Below, one piece after another: positions 5,973 to 12,481 of a stretch of DNA of 12,481 bases (position 1 is its first letter; each line of letters begins with the position of its first letter). The stretch comes from an uncultured Succinatimonas sp. (GTDB lineage: Bacteria; Pseudomonadota; Gammaproteobacteria; Enterobacterales; Succinivibrionaceae), in assembly GCF_905203285.1 (NCBI RefSeq), contig NZ_CAJKVK010000063.1, positions 1-12,481 on the forward strand, read 5' to 3'. The notes below the pieces were generated by a model. That model had not been told where the DNA came from. It saw nothing but the letters and a program-made list of their open reading frames with translations, and searched no databases. A program made the position numbers and the translations under genes.

Positions 5973-7391
5973 TTAAATGGTATGAGCAGAGAAGGTATTG
6001 GTGGTTCCTGAAGGGACTAATGCACCGTTAACCATAACGATGATATCGCCCTTTTTGGCAAGACCGGACTCTAAAGCAAGCTTTTTACCGATTTCAAAGA
6101 ATTCATCGGTTGAGTTTATACGATCTACAAGCTTAGGAATAACTCCGCGAACTAAACATAACTGACGAGCAGTCTTGATATTCGGAGTTAAAGCCAGAAT
6201 ATGGGCGGTTGGGAAATATTTTCTGATAGCGCGCGGAGAGCTGCCATGCTCGGTAGCTACTACGATAACCGGAGCCTTGAGATTTTCAGATGCCTCAACA
6301 GCACCCATGCAAACGGCTTCTGTAATAGTGGTAGCGGATCTGCCGATAGATTTGCGATCAATACGAGCGCCGACTTCACGATCGGTACGATGGCAGATTG
6401 TAGCCATAGTAGTAACGGCTTCAAGAGGATATTTGCCTTTTGCCGATTCACCTGAAAGCATTACAGCATCAGAACCGTCCAAGATAGCGTTGGCGACGTC
6501 GCCTGCTTCTGCACGGGTAGGACGCGGGTTTTTAATCATGGAATCAAGCATCTGAGTGGCGGTGATAACGGTTTTGCCGGCTTCATTGCAGCGCTGAATA
6601 ATGCGTTTTTGGGCAAAAATTACTTCCTGAGCCGGAATTTCAACACCTAAATCGCCGCGGGCAACCATGATCCCGTCAGCTGTAGCCAGAATGTCTTCAA
6701 AATTATCAAGACCTTCCTGATTCTCGATTTTGGCGATGATCTTAATATTTTGTCCGCCGTTTGCGTCAAGAAATTCGCGAATATCCAAAACATCACGGCG
6801 ATTACGGGTAAATGACGCGGCGACAAAATCAACGTCTCGTTTTATGCCGAACAATAAATCACCTTTATCTCTTTCGGATAAGAATGGCATGGTGATGTGA
6901 GTATTAGGCAGATTTACGCCTTTTTTCTCACCTAAAAGTCCGTTGTTTAAGACTTCGCATTCAACTTCGGTATCGGTTGTGCTTAAGACTTTAAGAGCGA
7001 TTAAACCGTCATCTAAAAGAACCATGTCGCCGACACGTAAGTCTTTGGCAAGATTTTCATAAGTTACGGAAATTTTATTGCGATTGCCGATAAATGAGGA
7101 GTCGGTAGTAATCGTGAGTTTTTGTCCGGTAACCAGTTGAACATCCTGACCGCCTTCAAGATTGCAGGTACGGATTTCAGGGCCGCGAGTATCAAGAAGG
7201 ACGGCAAATACTTTGCCGCTTTCTTTCATAATATCTTCAAGGTTATCAATTCTTCCGCCGTGTTCAACGAAATCTCCATGCGAGAAGTTAAGTCGCATTA
7301 CATTCATGCCGGCATCAAGAAGTGACTGCATGACTTCACGCTTTTCGGATTTAGGTCCAATGGTGCAGACCATTTTTGTCTTTTTAATCAC
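5973..7391 (-). CDS. Pyruvate kinase, type I (PykF)
   Basis: This 472-residue cytoplasmic glycolytic enzyme converts PEP and ADP to pyruvate and ATP. It is strongly similar along its whole length to the fructose-1,6-bisphosphate-activated PykF of enterobacteria. Visible active-site parts are MNVMRLNFSHG (29-39) with Arg33, LLDTRGPE (65-72), KIENQEG (221-227) with catalytic Lys221 and Glu223, MVARGDLGVEIP (242-253) with the metal-binding Asp247, and TATQMLDSM (278-285). The C-terminal effector domain is complete, ending in VNGALVPSGTTNT. Its phosphate loop reads THE-type sequence TEHGSSPR (380-387) rather than the TQGGKSAR that I recall for E. coli, so effector binding may differ in detail. 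The start codon is GTG (7389-7391) with AGAGGA about 8 bases upstream. No in-frame ATG nearby fits better. It faces the sugar-acid operon and shares its terminator. Confidence 0.95.
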   Translation of the reverse strand: MIKKTKMVCTIGPKSEKREVMQSLLDAGMNVMRLNFSHGDFVEHGGRIDNLEDIMKESGKVFAVLLDTRGPEIRTCNLEGGQDVQLVTGQKLTITTDSSFIGNRNKISVTYENLAKDLRVGDMVLLDDGLIALKVLSTTDTEVECEVLNNGLLGEKKGVNLPNTHITMPFLSERDKGDLLFGIKRDVDFVAASFTRNRRDVLDIREFLDANGGQNIKIIAKIENQEGLDNFEDILATADGIMVARGDLGVEIPAQEVIFAQKRIIQRCNEAGKTVITATQMLDSMIKNPRPTRAEAGDVANAILDGSDAVMLSGESAKGKYPLEAVTTMATICHRTDREVGARIDRKSIGRSATTITEAVCMGAVEASENLKAPVIVVATEHGSSPRAIRKYFPTAHILALTPNIKTARQLCLVRGVIPKLVDRINSTDEFFEIGKKLALESGLAKKGDIIVMVNGALVPSGTTNTFSAHTI

Positions 7392-7435
7392 TTAAGTGTC
7401 CTCTATTGTTCTTTTGGCTTTTATTTTTCGCGCAA

Positions 7436-7441
7436 ATTATA
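7436..7441 (-). promoter_or_regulatory. -10 box of the pykF promoter
   Basis: On the - strand this is a perfect TATAAT, 45 bases upstream of the GTG start. It is followed by TTGCGCG, a G+C-rich discriminator in otherwise A+T-rich DNA. No good -35 hexamer is found at 16-18 bases, so an activator or unrecognised element may be involved. Confidence 0.5.
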
Positions 7442-7513
7442 ACAGAAAGAAATCTTTTTTCGTGCTAAAAATCAAGAGAAAGTAGGTATATATCAGGAAA
7501 TATCGAAGCGTAT

Positions 7514-7548
7514 AAAAAAAGAAAACCGGGAAGCATTTTTCCCGGTTT
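7514..7548 (-). terminator. Intrinsic terminator of the frd operon
   Basis: AAACCGGGAA (7523-7532) pairs with TTCCCGGTTT (7539-7548) around a 6-base loop. Read on the - strand, the stem is followed by TCTTTTTTT, a proper U tract. It lies 34 bases after the frdD stop and before the pykF promoter, separating the two units. The + strand has no adequate T run, so it appears one-directional. Confidence 0.85.
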
Positions 7549-7581
7549 CTTGAAAAGAATTTTACTTTTTAAAGCTAAGCT

Positions 7582-7953
7582 TTAGAACAACTTGCAGTAG
7601 ATGGCAAACTGTAAAGCAAAGCAGATGAAAGTAAAAGCAGCAGCTCCGCCGTAAAGGACGAACCAGTGAAGCTTGGTAACACGAATGGTTAAATCGTGCA
7701 AGCTATGGTAGATACGGTGGAAGGCGTGCCACAGAACCAAAGCAATGGTTCCGAACAATGCTAAAGCAGGGATCCAGCAGCCTAAAATGCTCTTGGCATG
7801 AGCGAAGCTCAAAACACCTGAAGAGACGTCAGGAGAGGTGATGCCTGCAACAAGAAGAACTACCAATACGGCAGGAAGTGCCATAGCAACAGCCATACCG
7901 CCGGCACCGAACATGAGCCAATATACAGGCTCGTCAGAACGTGGTGAATGCAT
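7582..7953 (-). CDS. Fumarate reductase membrane anchor subunit D
   Basis: This 123-residue hydrophobic subunit, with FrdC, anchors the fumarate reductase catalytic dimer to the inner membrane and forms the quinol-binding region. Three membrane helices are visible near residues 12-37, 58-80 and 97-120. The N-terminal RSDEPVYWLMFGAGGM (5-20) and the histidine-rich FHRIYHSLHDL (78-88) match conserved FrdD segments. Length agrees with the roughly 119 residues of the E. coli protein. It is the last gene of the operon, 15 bases after frdC, behind AAGGAG at 7961-7966, and ends just before a strong terminator. Confidence 0.93.
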   Translation of the reverse strand: MHSPRSDEPVYWLMFGAGGMAVAMALPAVLVVLLVAGITSPDVSSGVLSFAHAKSILGCWIPALALFGTIALVLWHAFHRIYHSLHDLTIRVTKLHWFVLYGGAAAFTFICFALQFAIYCKLF

Positions 7954-7968
7954 ATTCTCTCTCCTTAA

Positions 7969-8424
7969 TTAGGGCAAGGAAGCAAAAGCTGCTACCAAGA
8001 TCACTACAGTGGCGCCAGCCATACCGGCATAAAGGGCACCCATGGTGACGTAATCAGGAACAAGATCGGTATTGTTCTTATTCATGAAAACGCGTACGGC
8101 TTTAGGCATCAAAGCGAACCAGGTTACTGCGTGGAACAAGGTTGCAGCCAAGCAGACGAGGTTGATTAAGATGACTATAGGATTGCCGATAAAGGACTGA
8201 ACCCACCACATATAAGGGGCAGTGTTTTCAGCGGTTGCTTCAGGAGCACTCAAGTCGCACATTAAGAACAAGAAAATTCCTAAAATCAACTCTAAAGCTA
8301 CGAAGAGGGCACAAACAGCGGTGCCTTCGCGAACCATATAGCGGATATAGAAAGGATTCTTTGTCCACCAGGTAGCCTTAATCGGAGGATTATAAGGCTT
8401 ACGGAAAGATTTAGTTTCGCTCAT
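7969..8424 (-). CDS. Fumarate reductase membrane anchor subunit C
   Basis: This 151-residue subunit is the second membrane anchor of quinol:fumarate reductase. It has three hydrophobic helices (about 34-56, 78-103 and 124-148). Conserved FrdC elements include KATWWTKNPFY (16-26), MVREGTAV (30-37) with Glu33, the counterpart of the quinone-site Glu29 of E. coli, and FHAVTWF (97-103) with His98. It is about 20 residues longer than the E. coli protein. Most of the excess is in the loop between helices 1 and 2 (around 57-73), rich in Ala, Glu and Thr, which should face the periplasm. The start lies 3 bases after frdB, with the GGAG sequence inside the frdB end, so coupled translation is likely. 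Confidence 0.93.
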   Translation of the reverse strand: MSETKSFRKPYNPPIKATWWTKNPFYIRYMVREGTAVCALFVALELILGIFLFLMCDLSAPEATAENTAPYMWWVQSFIGNPIVILINLVCLAATLFHAVTWFALMPKAVRVFMNKNNTDLVPDYVTMGALYAGMAGATVVILVAAFASLP

Positions 8425-8427
8425 TTC

Positions 8428-9177
8428 TTACTCCGGTTTAAACATCCTGATTACGTAGTCGGTTGCACTCATCTTCTTACCCAGCTGAATAGCTGATGAC
8501 GGATCTACGTGCTTAGGACATACTTCAGAGCAATAACCGACGAAAGTGCAGCTCCATACGCCTTCTTCAGCATTGAGGAAAGGCATACGCTGAGCTTTGC
8601 CGCCGTCGCGGTTGTCAATGTTGTAACGGTACAAGAGAGTCAAAGCGGCAGGGCCGATAAAGTCTTTGTTAATCTTGTACTGAGGGCAAGCAGCATAGCA
8701 GCAGCCGCAGTTAATGCACTGGGCAAACTGACGATATGCTTCCATCTGCTGCGGAGTTTGACGATAAGCCTTGGTTAAAGGCATATTCTTGTCTTTGGCA
8801 GAAGGAATGATATAAGGCTTAATGCGCTCAATCTTCTCAATTAAGTCGGAAATGTCTACGACAAGATCGCGTTCAACCGGGAAGTTGTCAAGCGGAGCAA
8901 TGGTAATTCCGTTTTTGCTGCCTTCATAATCGCGAAGGAAGGTTTTGCAGGCAAGGTGAGGTACACCGTTAACCATCATACCGCAGGAACCGCAAACGGC
9001 CATACGGCAGGACCAACGGAAAGATAAACTCGGCTCGAAGTGATCTTTGATGTAGAACAGAGCTTCAAGAACAGAGGTCTCTTTGATGTACGGAACCTCA
9101 AAGGTCTGCTCCCAAGGTTTGTCGTCCTGCTCCGGGCGATAACGGACGACGGTTACTTTCATAGTTTTCTCAGCCAT
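8428..9177 (-). CDS. Fumarate reductase iron-sulfur subunit B
   Basis: This 249-residue cytoplasmic subunit passes electrons from quinol at FrdCD to the flavin in FrdA. The [2Fe-2S] domain has Cys57, Cys62, Cys65 and Cys77. The second domain has CINCGCCYAACP (154-165) and VWSCTFVGYCSEVCPKHVDP (207-226). By homology Cys154, Cys157, Cys160 and Cys220 hold the [4Fe-4S] cluster, and Cys164, Cys210 and Cys216 hold the [3Fe-4S] cluster. Cys159 is an additional cysteine where E. coli FrdB has Leu. SdhB and other FrdB proteins often have Cys there, so it needs no special explanation. Its ATG overlaps the frdA stop codon by one base (TAATG), which shows tight coupling. Length is standard. Confidence 0.96.
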   Translation of the reverse strand: MAEKTMKVTVVRYRPEQDDKPWEQTFEVPYIKETSVLEALFYIKDHFEPSLSFRWSCRMAVCGSCGMMVNGVPHLACKTFLRDYEGSKNGITIAPLDNFPVERDLVVDISDLIEKIERIKPYIIPSAKDKNMPLTKAYRQTPQQMEAYRQFAQCINCGCCYAACPQYKINKDFIGPAALTLLYRYNIDNRDGGKAQRMPFLNAEEGVWSCTFVGYCSEVCPKHVDPSSAIQLGKKMSATDYVIRMFKPE

Positions 9178-11003
9178 TATTTACGGGCCTCCTTTGCTTT
9201 GGCAGCGGCTGCTGCAGCGGCTTCAGCCTTTTCAGCTTCGGCGCCGTATACGCGCTTAGCAGGCTGGAAGGTAGTGATCTTAACGTCGCTTAAAGAAATA
9301 TCCGGCAAATCGGTCTCTTTGTTGTAGATTGCCAAAGAGTGCTTGAGGAAGTGCTTGTCATCACGCTCCTTATATGCACCGTTAGGACCGTCTAAACGCT
9401 GATGTGAACCGCGGGATTCTTTACGGTTAATTGCGGAGTGAACCATAGTCTGAGCACAGTCTAAAGTGTAGCCTAACTCAATTAAGTTCATCCACTCGGT
9501 ATTGAATACGCGACCGCGATCGGTAAGAGGAACGTTCTTAATGCGCTTCTTCAAATCTTTAAGCACATTAATGGTTTCCTGCATGGTGGCTTCTTCACGG
9601 TAAATACCGACGCCTTTTTCCATTGATTCGCCCATTTCGGTGCGGATCTTGGACTGAGATTCACCGCCTTGTACGTCAAACAGAGCAAGAGCACGGGCCA
9701 TAGCGGCTTCAGCCTGCTTATCAAGTTCAGGGCTTTCGAAATCTTTCTTAATTGACATTGCGCGTTTGGCAGCTTCGTCACCGGCAACTTTACCGAATAC
9801 GATGGTCTCAACCAAGGAGTTGGAACCCAAGCGGTTAGCACCGTGAATACCGACTGAAGCGCACTCACCGGCAGCATATAAGCCGGGCATACGAGTTGCA
9901 GTCTTGCCGTCAGTCTCAATACCACCCATGGTGTAGTGAACAACCGGACGTACAGGAACAGGCTGCTTAACAGGGTCTACACCTGAATAGGTCATTGCCA
10001 ATTCGCAAATCATCGGCAGACGCTCGTGGAGGTATTTCTCGCCTAAGTGAGTCAAATCAAGGTGTACGGCTTCGCCTAACGGATACTTGATGGTACGGCC
10101 TTTCTTAGACTCCTGCCAGAAAGCCTGAGATACACGGTCACGAGGACCTAATTCCATATACTTGTTCTTAGGATGTCCTACCGGAGTCTCAGGGCCTAAG
10201 CCGTAATCCTGAAGGTAACGGTAGTGGTCCTTATTGTACAGAACACCGCCTTCACCACGGCAGCCTTCAGTCATCAAAATACCGCAGCCGAGCAAGCCGG
10301 TCGGGTGATACTGAACGAATTCCATATCACGAATAGGTACGCCATGACGGTAAGCCAAAGCAATACCGTCACCGGTAACGATACCGCCGTCGGTATTGAA
10401 GATGTAAGCACGGCCGGCACCACCGGTAGCGATGATAACTGATTTGGCGTTGATCTGACGGAATACGCCGTTCTGGAGGTCGTAGCAAACGACACCGCGG
10501 CAGACACCTTCTTCAACTAACAAATCTAATACGAAGTGCTCATCAAAGCGATGAATTGAAGGGAATTGCACTGAAGTCTGGAAGAGAGTGTGCAACATGT
10601 GGAAACCGGATTTATCGGCAGCGAACCAAGTACGAGGAACTTTCATACCGCCGAAACGACGTACGTTTACGTCACCATCAGGTTTACGGCTCCACGGGCA
10701 GCCCCAGTGTTCGAGCTGGAATAATTCTTCGGTAGTGTGACGAACGAAATATTCAACAACATCTTGTTCGCACAGCCAGTCACCACCGGCTACAGTGTCT
10801 TCAAAGTGTTTCTGATAAGAGTCATCGTCACGGATAACACCGGCAGCACCGCCTTCGGCAGCTACCGTGTGGCTACGCATCGGGTAGACTTTGGAAATGA
10901 GTGCAACGCGAAGCTTGGGATTGGCCTGTGCTACAGCAATTGCTGCACGAAGACCGGTACCGCCTGCACCGACGATTGCAACGTCAGCTTGAAATTTTTC
11001 CAC
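9177..11003 (-). CDS. Fumarate reductase flavoprotein subunit A
   Basis: This 608-residue catalytic subunit reduces fumarate to succinate in anaerobic respiration, at the cytoplasmic face of the inner membrane. GAGGTGLRAA (12-21) is the FAD-binding Rossmann motif. His45 in RSHTVAAEGG is the covalent FAD attachment site. Active-site residues corresponding to E. coli are His233, Glu246, Arg249, Arg288 (the proton-donating Arg), His356 and Arg391, each shifted by one. GLYAAGECASVGIHGANRLG (374-393) completes the FAD-binding part. The C-terminus carries an Ala/Lys/Glu-rich tail (about 587-608), of a type also seen in enterobacterial FrdA. The start is GTG (11001-11003) with AGGAG 6 bases upstream. 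No plausible upstream ATG exists. It is first in frdABCD. The presence of FrdCD, and an FrdA closer to Frd than to SdhA, supports fumarate reductase over succinate dehydrogenase. Confidence 0.97.
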   Translation of the reverse strand: MEKFQADVAIVGAGGTGLRAAIAVAQANPKLRVALISKVYPMRSHTVAAEGGAAGVIRDDDSYQKHFEDTVAGGDWLCEQDVVEYFVRHTTEELFQLEHWGCPWSRKPDGDVNVRRFGGMKVPRTWFAADKSGFHMLHTLFQTSVQFPSIHRFDEHFVLDLLVEEGVCRGVVCYDLQNGVFRQINAKSVIIATGGAGRAYIFNTDGGIVTGDGIALAYRHGVPIRDMEFVQYHPTGLLGCGILMTEGCRGEGGVLYNKDHYRYLQDYGLGPETPVGHPKNKYMELGPRDRVSQAFWQESKKGRTIKYPLGEAVHLDLTHLGEKYLHERLPMICELAMTYSGVDPVKQPVPVRPVVHYTMGGIETDGKTATRMPGLYAAGECASVGIHGANRLGSNSLVETIVFGKVAGDEAAKRAMSIKKDFESPELDKQAEAAMARALALFDVQGGESQSKIRTEMGESMEKGVGIYREEATMQETINVLKDLKKRIKNVPLTDRGRVFNTEWMNLIELGYTLDCAQTMVHSAINRKESRGSHQRLDGPNGAYKERDDKHFLKHSLAIYNKETDLPDISLSDVKITTFQPAKRVYGAEAEKAEAAAAAAAKAKEARK

Positions 11004-11080
11004 GTGTATCTCCTAAGCTCCGGAGGGTAATGTCAATAGCGAATTACGCTTCCCCGGAAAGCAAGCAAAAAACAAAACTA

Positions 11081-11089
11081 AATATACCA
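11081..11089 (-). promoter_or_regulatory. Candidate extended -10 promoter of frdABCD
   Basis: On the - strand the bases read TGGTATATT, a TATATT hexamer preceded by the TGN extension that can replace a -35 box. Transcription would start near 11074, giving a leader of about 70 bases before the frdA GTG. A second possible -10, CATAAT, lies at 11107-11112. No matching -35 was found for either. Confidence 0.4.
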
Positions 11090-11260
11090 GAAAATTGAAA
11101 AAATTTATTATGTAGCGCTCTCATTTTTGTAATAAAAAATGATAATGCAAAGGGGATTACAGCAACTTTCGTTAATGAAAGTCGACTTCTTAGGTATTCT
11201 TGTTAGGAAAAATGTAAGATAGGAGTGAAGAATAATTTTGATTAAATCTTGACGCAATCA

Positions 11261-11289
11261 GAGTTTCGGTAATGATTTTTCCGAAACTC
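11261..11289. repeat. Perfect 9-bp hairpin downstream of psd
   Basis: GAGTTTCGG (11261-11269) is perfectly complementary to CCGAAACTC (11281-11289), with an 11-base A/T-rich loop. It lies 44 bases after the psd stop on the transcribed strand and could end or stabilise the psd mRNA. Neither side has a proper T run, so an ordinary intrinsic terminator is not established. Part of it (TTTCGGTAATGATT, 11264-11277) is repeated with one change at the psd end (11337-11350). Confidence 0.5.
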
Positions 11290-11332
11290 CCAATGCGTAA
11301 ATAACCTAAAGCGCAATGATTAAAATGTGCTT

Positions 11333-12181
11333 TTAATTTTCGGTAATCATTGCCTGACCGAGAAGAACAGGTTTTCCGGGAACAAATTCAGGAGCAATGT
11401 TTCCGCTGTCTTTTTTCCACAGACAAATTACGGTGCTGCCGTACTTGAAGTGACCGATTTCATCTCCTTTTTTATAGGTGAATTTTTCATCATCGAAGGT
11501 TTTTTCCTGAACATTTTTTCTTCTTACAACAGTTCCGTCCCATACCGTATTGATGCTGCCGACTAAAGCAGCGCCTACCATTATTAAAGCAAAGGGGCCA
11601 ATTTTTGTTTCAAAGATGCATACGAGTCTTTCGTTTTTGGTATAAAGATCCGGCATATAAGAAATATTTCTTTTCCCTACAGGGAAATGTTTGCCAGGGA
11701 TATGAATGGTTTTAACAAGTTTTCCGTCAAGCGGCATATGAATTCGGTGATAGTTTGCAGGCGATAAGTAAATGCAAGCAAAATTTCCGTCTTCAAAGAC
11801 TTCTGAATCAGACGCATTTCCGCCCACAAGTCCGTTTAAAGAATAGTCAATCCCTTTTGCTTGAATCAGTCGTCCTGCAATAATTTTGTCAGCTTGCCCG
11901 ACAGTTCCGTCAACAGGTGAAACAGCTACCGCATTTTCATTAATCGGACGGAGGTCGGAGCGAACCTTACGTATGAAAAACTCATTGAATGTTTTGTAAG
12001 AAGAAAGATCGGTATTTTCGTATTCATTAATATCGATTTTATATGTCTTAATAAATTCTTTGATCAAAAATTGAGTAAATTTTCCAAGCGGTACGTCTGT
12101 TAGTTTGCTTGAAAGATAAGTCATGGTTGAAAGCGGAGTTAAAGCTTCGGAAATTTTAAGTACGGTACTTATTAATGACAT
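11333..12181 (-). CDS. Phosphatidylserine decarboxylase proenzyme
   Basis: This 282-residue membrane-associated enzyme converts phosphatidylserine to phosphatidylethanolamine, the last step in making the main bacterial phospholipid. It is made as a proenzyme that cuts itself to form a pyruvoyl group. The cleavage site is in FKYGSTVICLW, between Gly248 and Ser249 (GST here, as in the LGST motif of E. coli). Asp91 in SPVDGTVGQ and His148 in NYHRIHMP are the other catalytic residues, and TFNEFFIRKVR (64-74) and VGSINTVWDG (207-216) are conserved. It is shorter than the 322-residue E. coli protein mainly because it lacks that protein's acidic C-terminal tail. AAGGAGA at 12188-12194 sits 6 bases before the ATG. 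The psd and frd genes point the same way, so some readthrough into frd is possible. Confidence 0.95.
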   Translation of the reverse strand: MSLISTVLKISEALTPLSTMTYLSSKLTDVPLGKFTQFLIKEFIKTYKIDINEYENTDLSSYKTFNEFFIRKVRSDLRPINENAVAVSPVDGTVGQADKIIAGRLIQAKGIDYSLNGLVGGNASDSEVFEDGNFACIYLSPANYHRIHMPLDGKLVKTIHIPGKHFPVGKRNISYMPDLYTKNERLVCIFETKIGPFALIMVGAALVGSINTVWDGTVVRRKNVQEKTFDDEKFTYKKGDEIGHFKYGSTVICLWKKDSGNIAPEFVPGKPVLLGQAMITEN

Positions 12182-12205
12182 ATAAAGTCTCCTTGATTTT
12201 CTTGC

Positions 12206-12233
12206 ATTGTAAAAAATGAGTTTTCTTTGTCAA
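12206..12233 (-). promoter_or_regulatory. Sigma-70 promoter of psd
   Basis: On the - strand a perfect TTGACA (12228-12233) is followed after 16 bases by TACAAT (12206-12211), five of six matches to the -10 consensus. Transcription would start near 12199, about 18 bases before the ATG, leaving just enough leader for the AAGGAGA ribosome binding site. This is the best promoter match in the window. Confidence 0.7.
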
Positions 12234-12398
12234 CCTTAGAGAACGAGTTTGAGATTTTTTGTGTATCTTTAATTAACAATTGCGCATAAAGGATTTTAAG
12301 TAAAAATTTTTCATAAAAAGAATCAAAAATATCTTATTGAAAATAAAGGTTTTTATTAATAAGTTTAGATATTTTTTAAAATTAAAAGTAAAAAAAAC

Positions 12399-12426
12399 TT
12401 GCTCTTGATGTTTTTTTCTTTATAAT
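12399..12426 (+). promoter_or_regulatory. Promoter of the tRNA-Gly gene
   Basis: TTGCTC (12399-12404), a 16-base spacer and a perfect TATAAT (12421-12426) precede the tRNA by 14 bases. The sequence after the -10 box, GTGCGCC, is G+C-rich, like the discriminators of stringently controlled stable RNA promoters. A T-rich tract lies just before the -10 box. Confidence 0.65.
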
Positions 12427-12440
12427 GTGCGCCATCGGAT

Positions 12441-12481
12441 GCGGGCATAGCTCAGTTGGTAGAGCATAACCTTGCCATGGT
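12441..12481 (+). tRNA. tRNA-Gly (anticodon GCC), 5' part, cut by the window edge
   Basis: The first 41 bases of a glycine tRNA are present. The acceptor strand is GCGGGCA, the D arm is GCTC-AGTTGGTAGA-GAGC, and the anticodon stem TAACC leads into loop TTGCCAT with anticodon GCC at 12474-12476 (positions 34-36). It closely follows the E. coli tRNA-Gly(GCC) sequence. Position 38 is T, so the usual 32-38 contact would be U-U. The TpsiC arm and 3' end lie beyond the window. Confidence 0.93.

Larger units (their letters stand above)
11004..11332. other. Gene-free region between psd and frdA
   Basis: No coding sequence is supported in these 329 bases. The region holds the frdA ribosome binding site, a candidate frdA promoter, a perfect palindrome ACTTTC-GTTAAT-GAAAGT (11165-11182), a 9-bp hairpin (11261-11289) and, at its right end, an imperfect hairpin (11308-11333). 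I looked for an FNR box (TTGAT-N4-ATCAA) and found only half-sites such as TTGAT at 11238-11242. The palindrome at 11165 could be a protein-binding site, but I cannot name the protein. Confidence 0.6.

Noticed and set aside
8509..9327. Open frames on the + strand opposite frdB and the frdA end (8509-8778 and 9040-9327)
   Set aside because: They lie antisense to well-conserved frd genes, have no recognisable domains and contain low-complexity Ala stretches that mirror the frdA tail. They are shadows.
11238..11260. FNR-like sequences TTGAT...ATC and TTGAC-GCA-ATCA
   Set aside because: Spacing is wrong (three instead of four central bases) or the second half-site does not match, and they lie over 150 bases upstream of the candidate frdA promoter.
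11308..11333. Hairpin followed by T-rich bases as a + strand terminator
   Set aside because: The 8-bp stem (AAAGCGCA/TGTGCTTT, with one G-U pair) is followed by TTTTAATTTT on the + strand, but no + strand gene precedes it. On the - strand the same stem has a mismatch and a poor T run.
11327..11566. 79-codon open frame on the + strand over the psd end
   Set aside because: It overlaps the conserved catalytic end of psd on the opposite strand and resembles no known protein.
1..12481. CRISPR array, insertion sequence, integrase or phage genes
   Set aside because: No spaced direct repeats, transposase or integrase motifs, or terminal inverted repeats were seen. The tRNA gene at the right edge could be an integration target, but no attachment-site duplication is visible.

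Overview
The window looks like a chromosomal segment of an anaerobic or facultative gammaproteobacterium. The evidence is family resemblance: the fumarate reductase subunits, type I pyruvate kinase and phosphatidylserine decarboxylase are all close to their enterobacterial counterparts as I remember them. The intergenic DNA is very AT-rich. A four-subunit FrdABCD next to pykF would suit a succinate-producing lineage such as Succinivibrionaceae, but the genus is a guess; no marker gene here settles it.

Left part (about 1-5,960, + strand): a sugar-acid utilisation locus. A GntR/FadR-family regulator (301-993) is followed by a RspA/ManD-type acid-sugar dehydratase, a three-gene TRAP transporter (dctP lipoprotein, dctQ, dctM) and a KduD-like short-chain dehydrogenase. 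The five structural genes are closely spaced, each with a Shine-Dalgarno sequence, and end at a strong hairpin that also serves the converging pyruvate kinase gene. Palindromes of the form TTGT-N3-ACAA lie just before both the regulator and the dehydratase, which suggests autoregulation and operon control by the GntR protein. The substrate is unknown. The dehydratase appears to lack the usual catalytic Tyr loop and has Pro after the catalytic His, so it may not be a genuine mannonate dehydratase. No kinase or aldolase for the product is in the window.

Middle part (5,973-11,003, - strand): pykF is read toward the sugar-acid operon. Upstream of it, separated by a terminator, is the tight operon frdA-frdB-frdC-frdD for the membrane-bound quinol:fumarate reductase. 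Together these genes cover two steps around the PEP/fumarate branch of fermentation.

Right part (11,004-12,481): a 329-base gene-free stretch with a probable frdA promoter and a perfect hairpin, then psd (- strand) with a clear sigma-70 promoter, then the first 41 bases of a tRNA-Gly(GCC) gene on the + strand behind its own promoter, cut by the window edge. As I recall, frd, psd and tRNA-Gly(GCC) occur in the same order and orientation in Escherichia coli, where extra genes lie between them.
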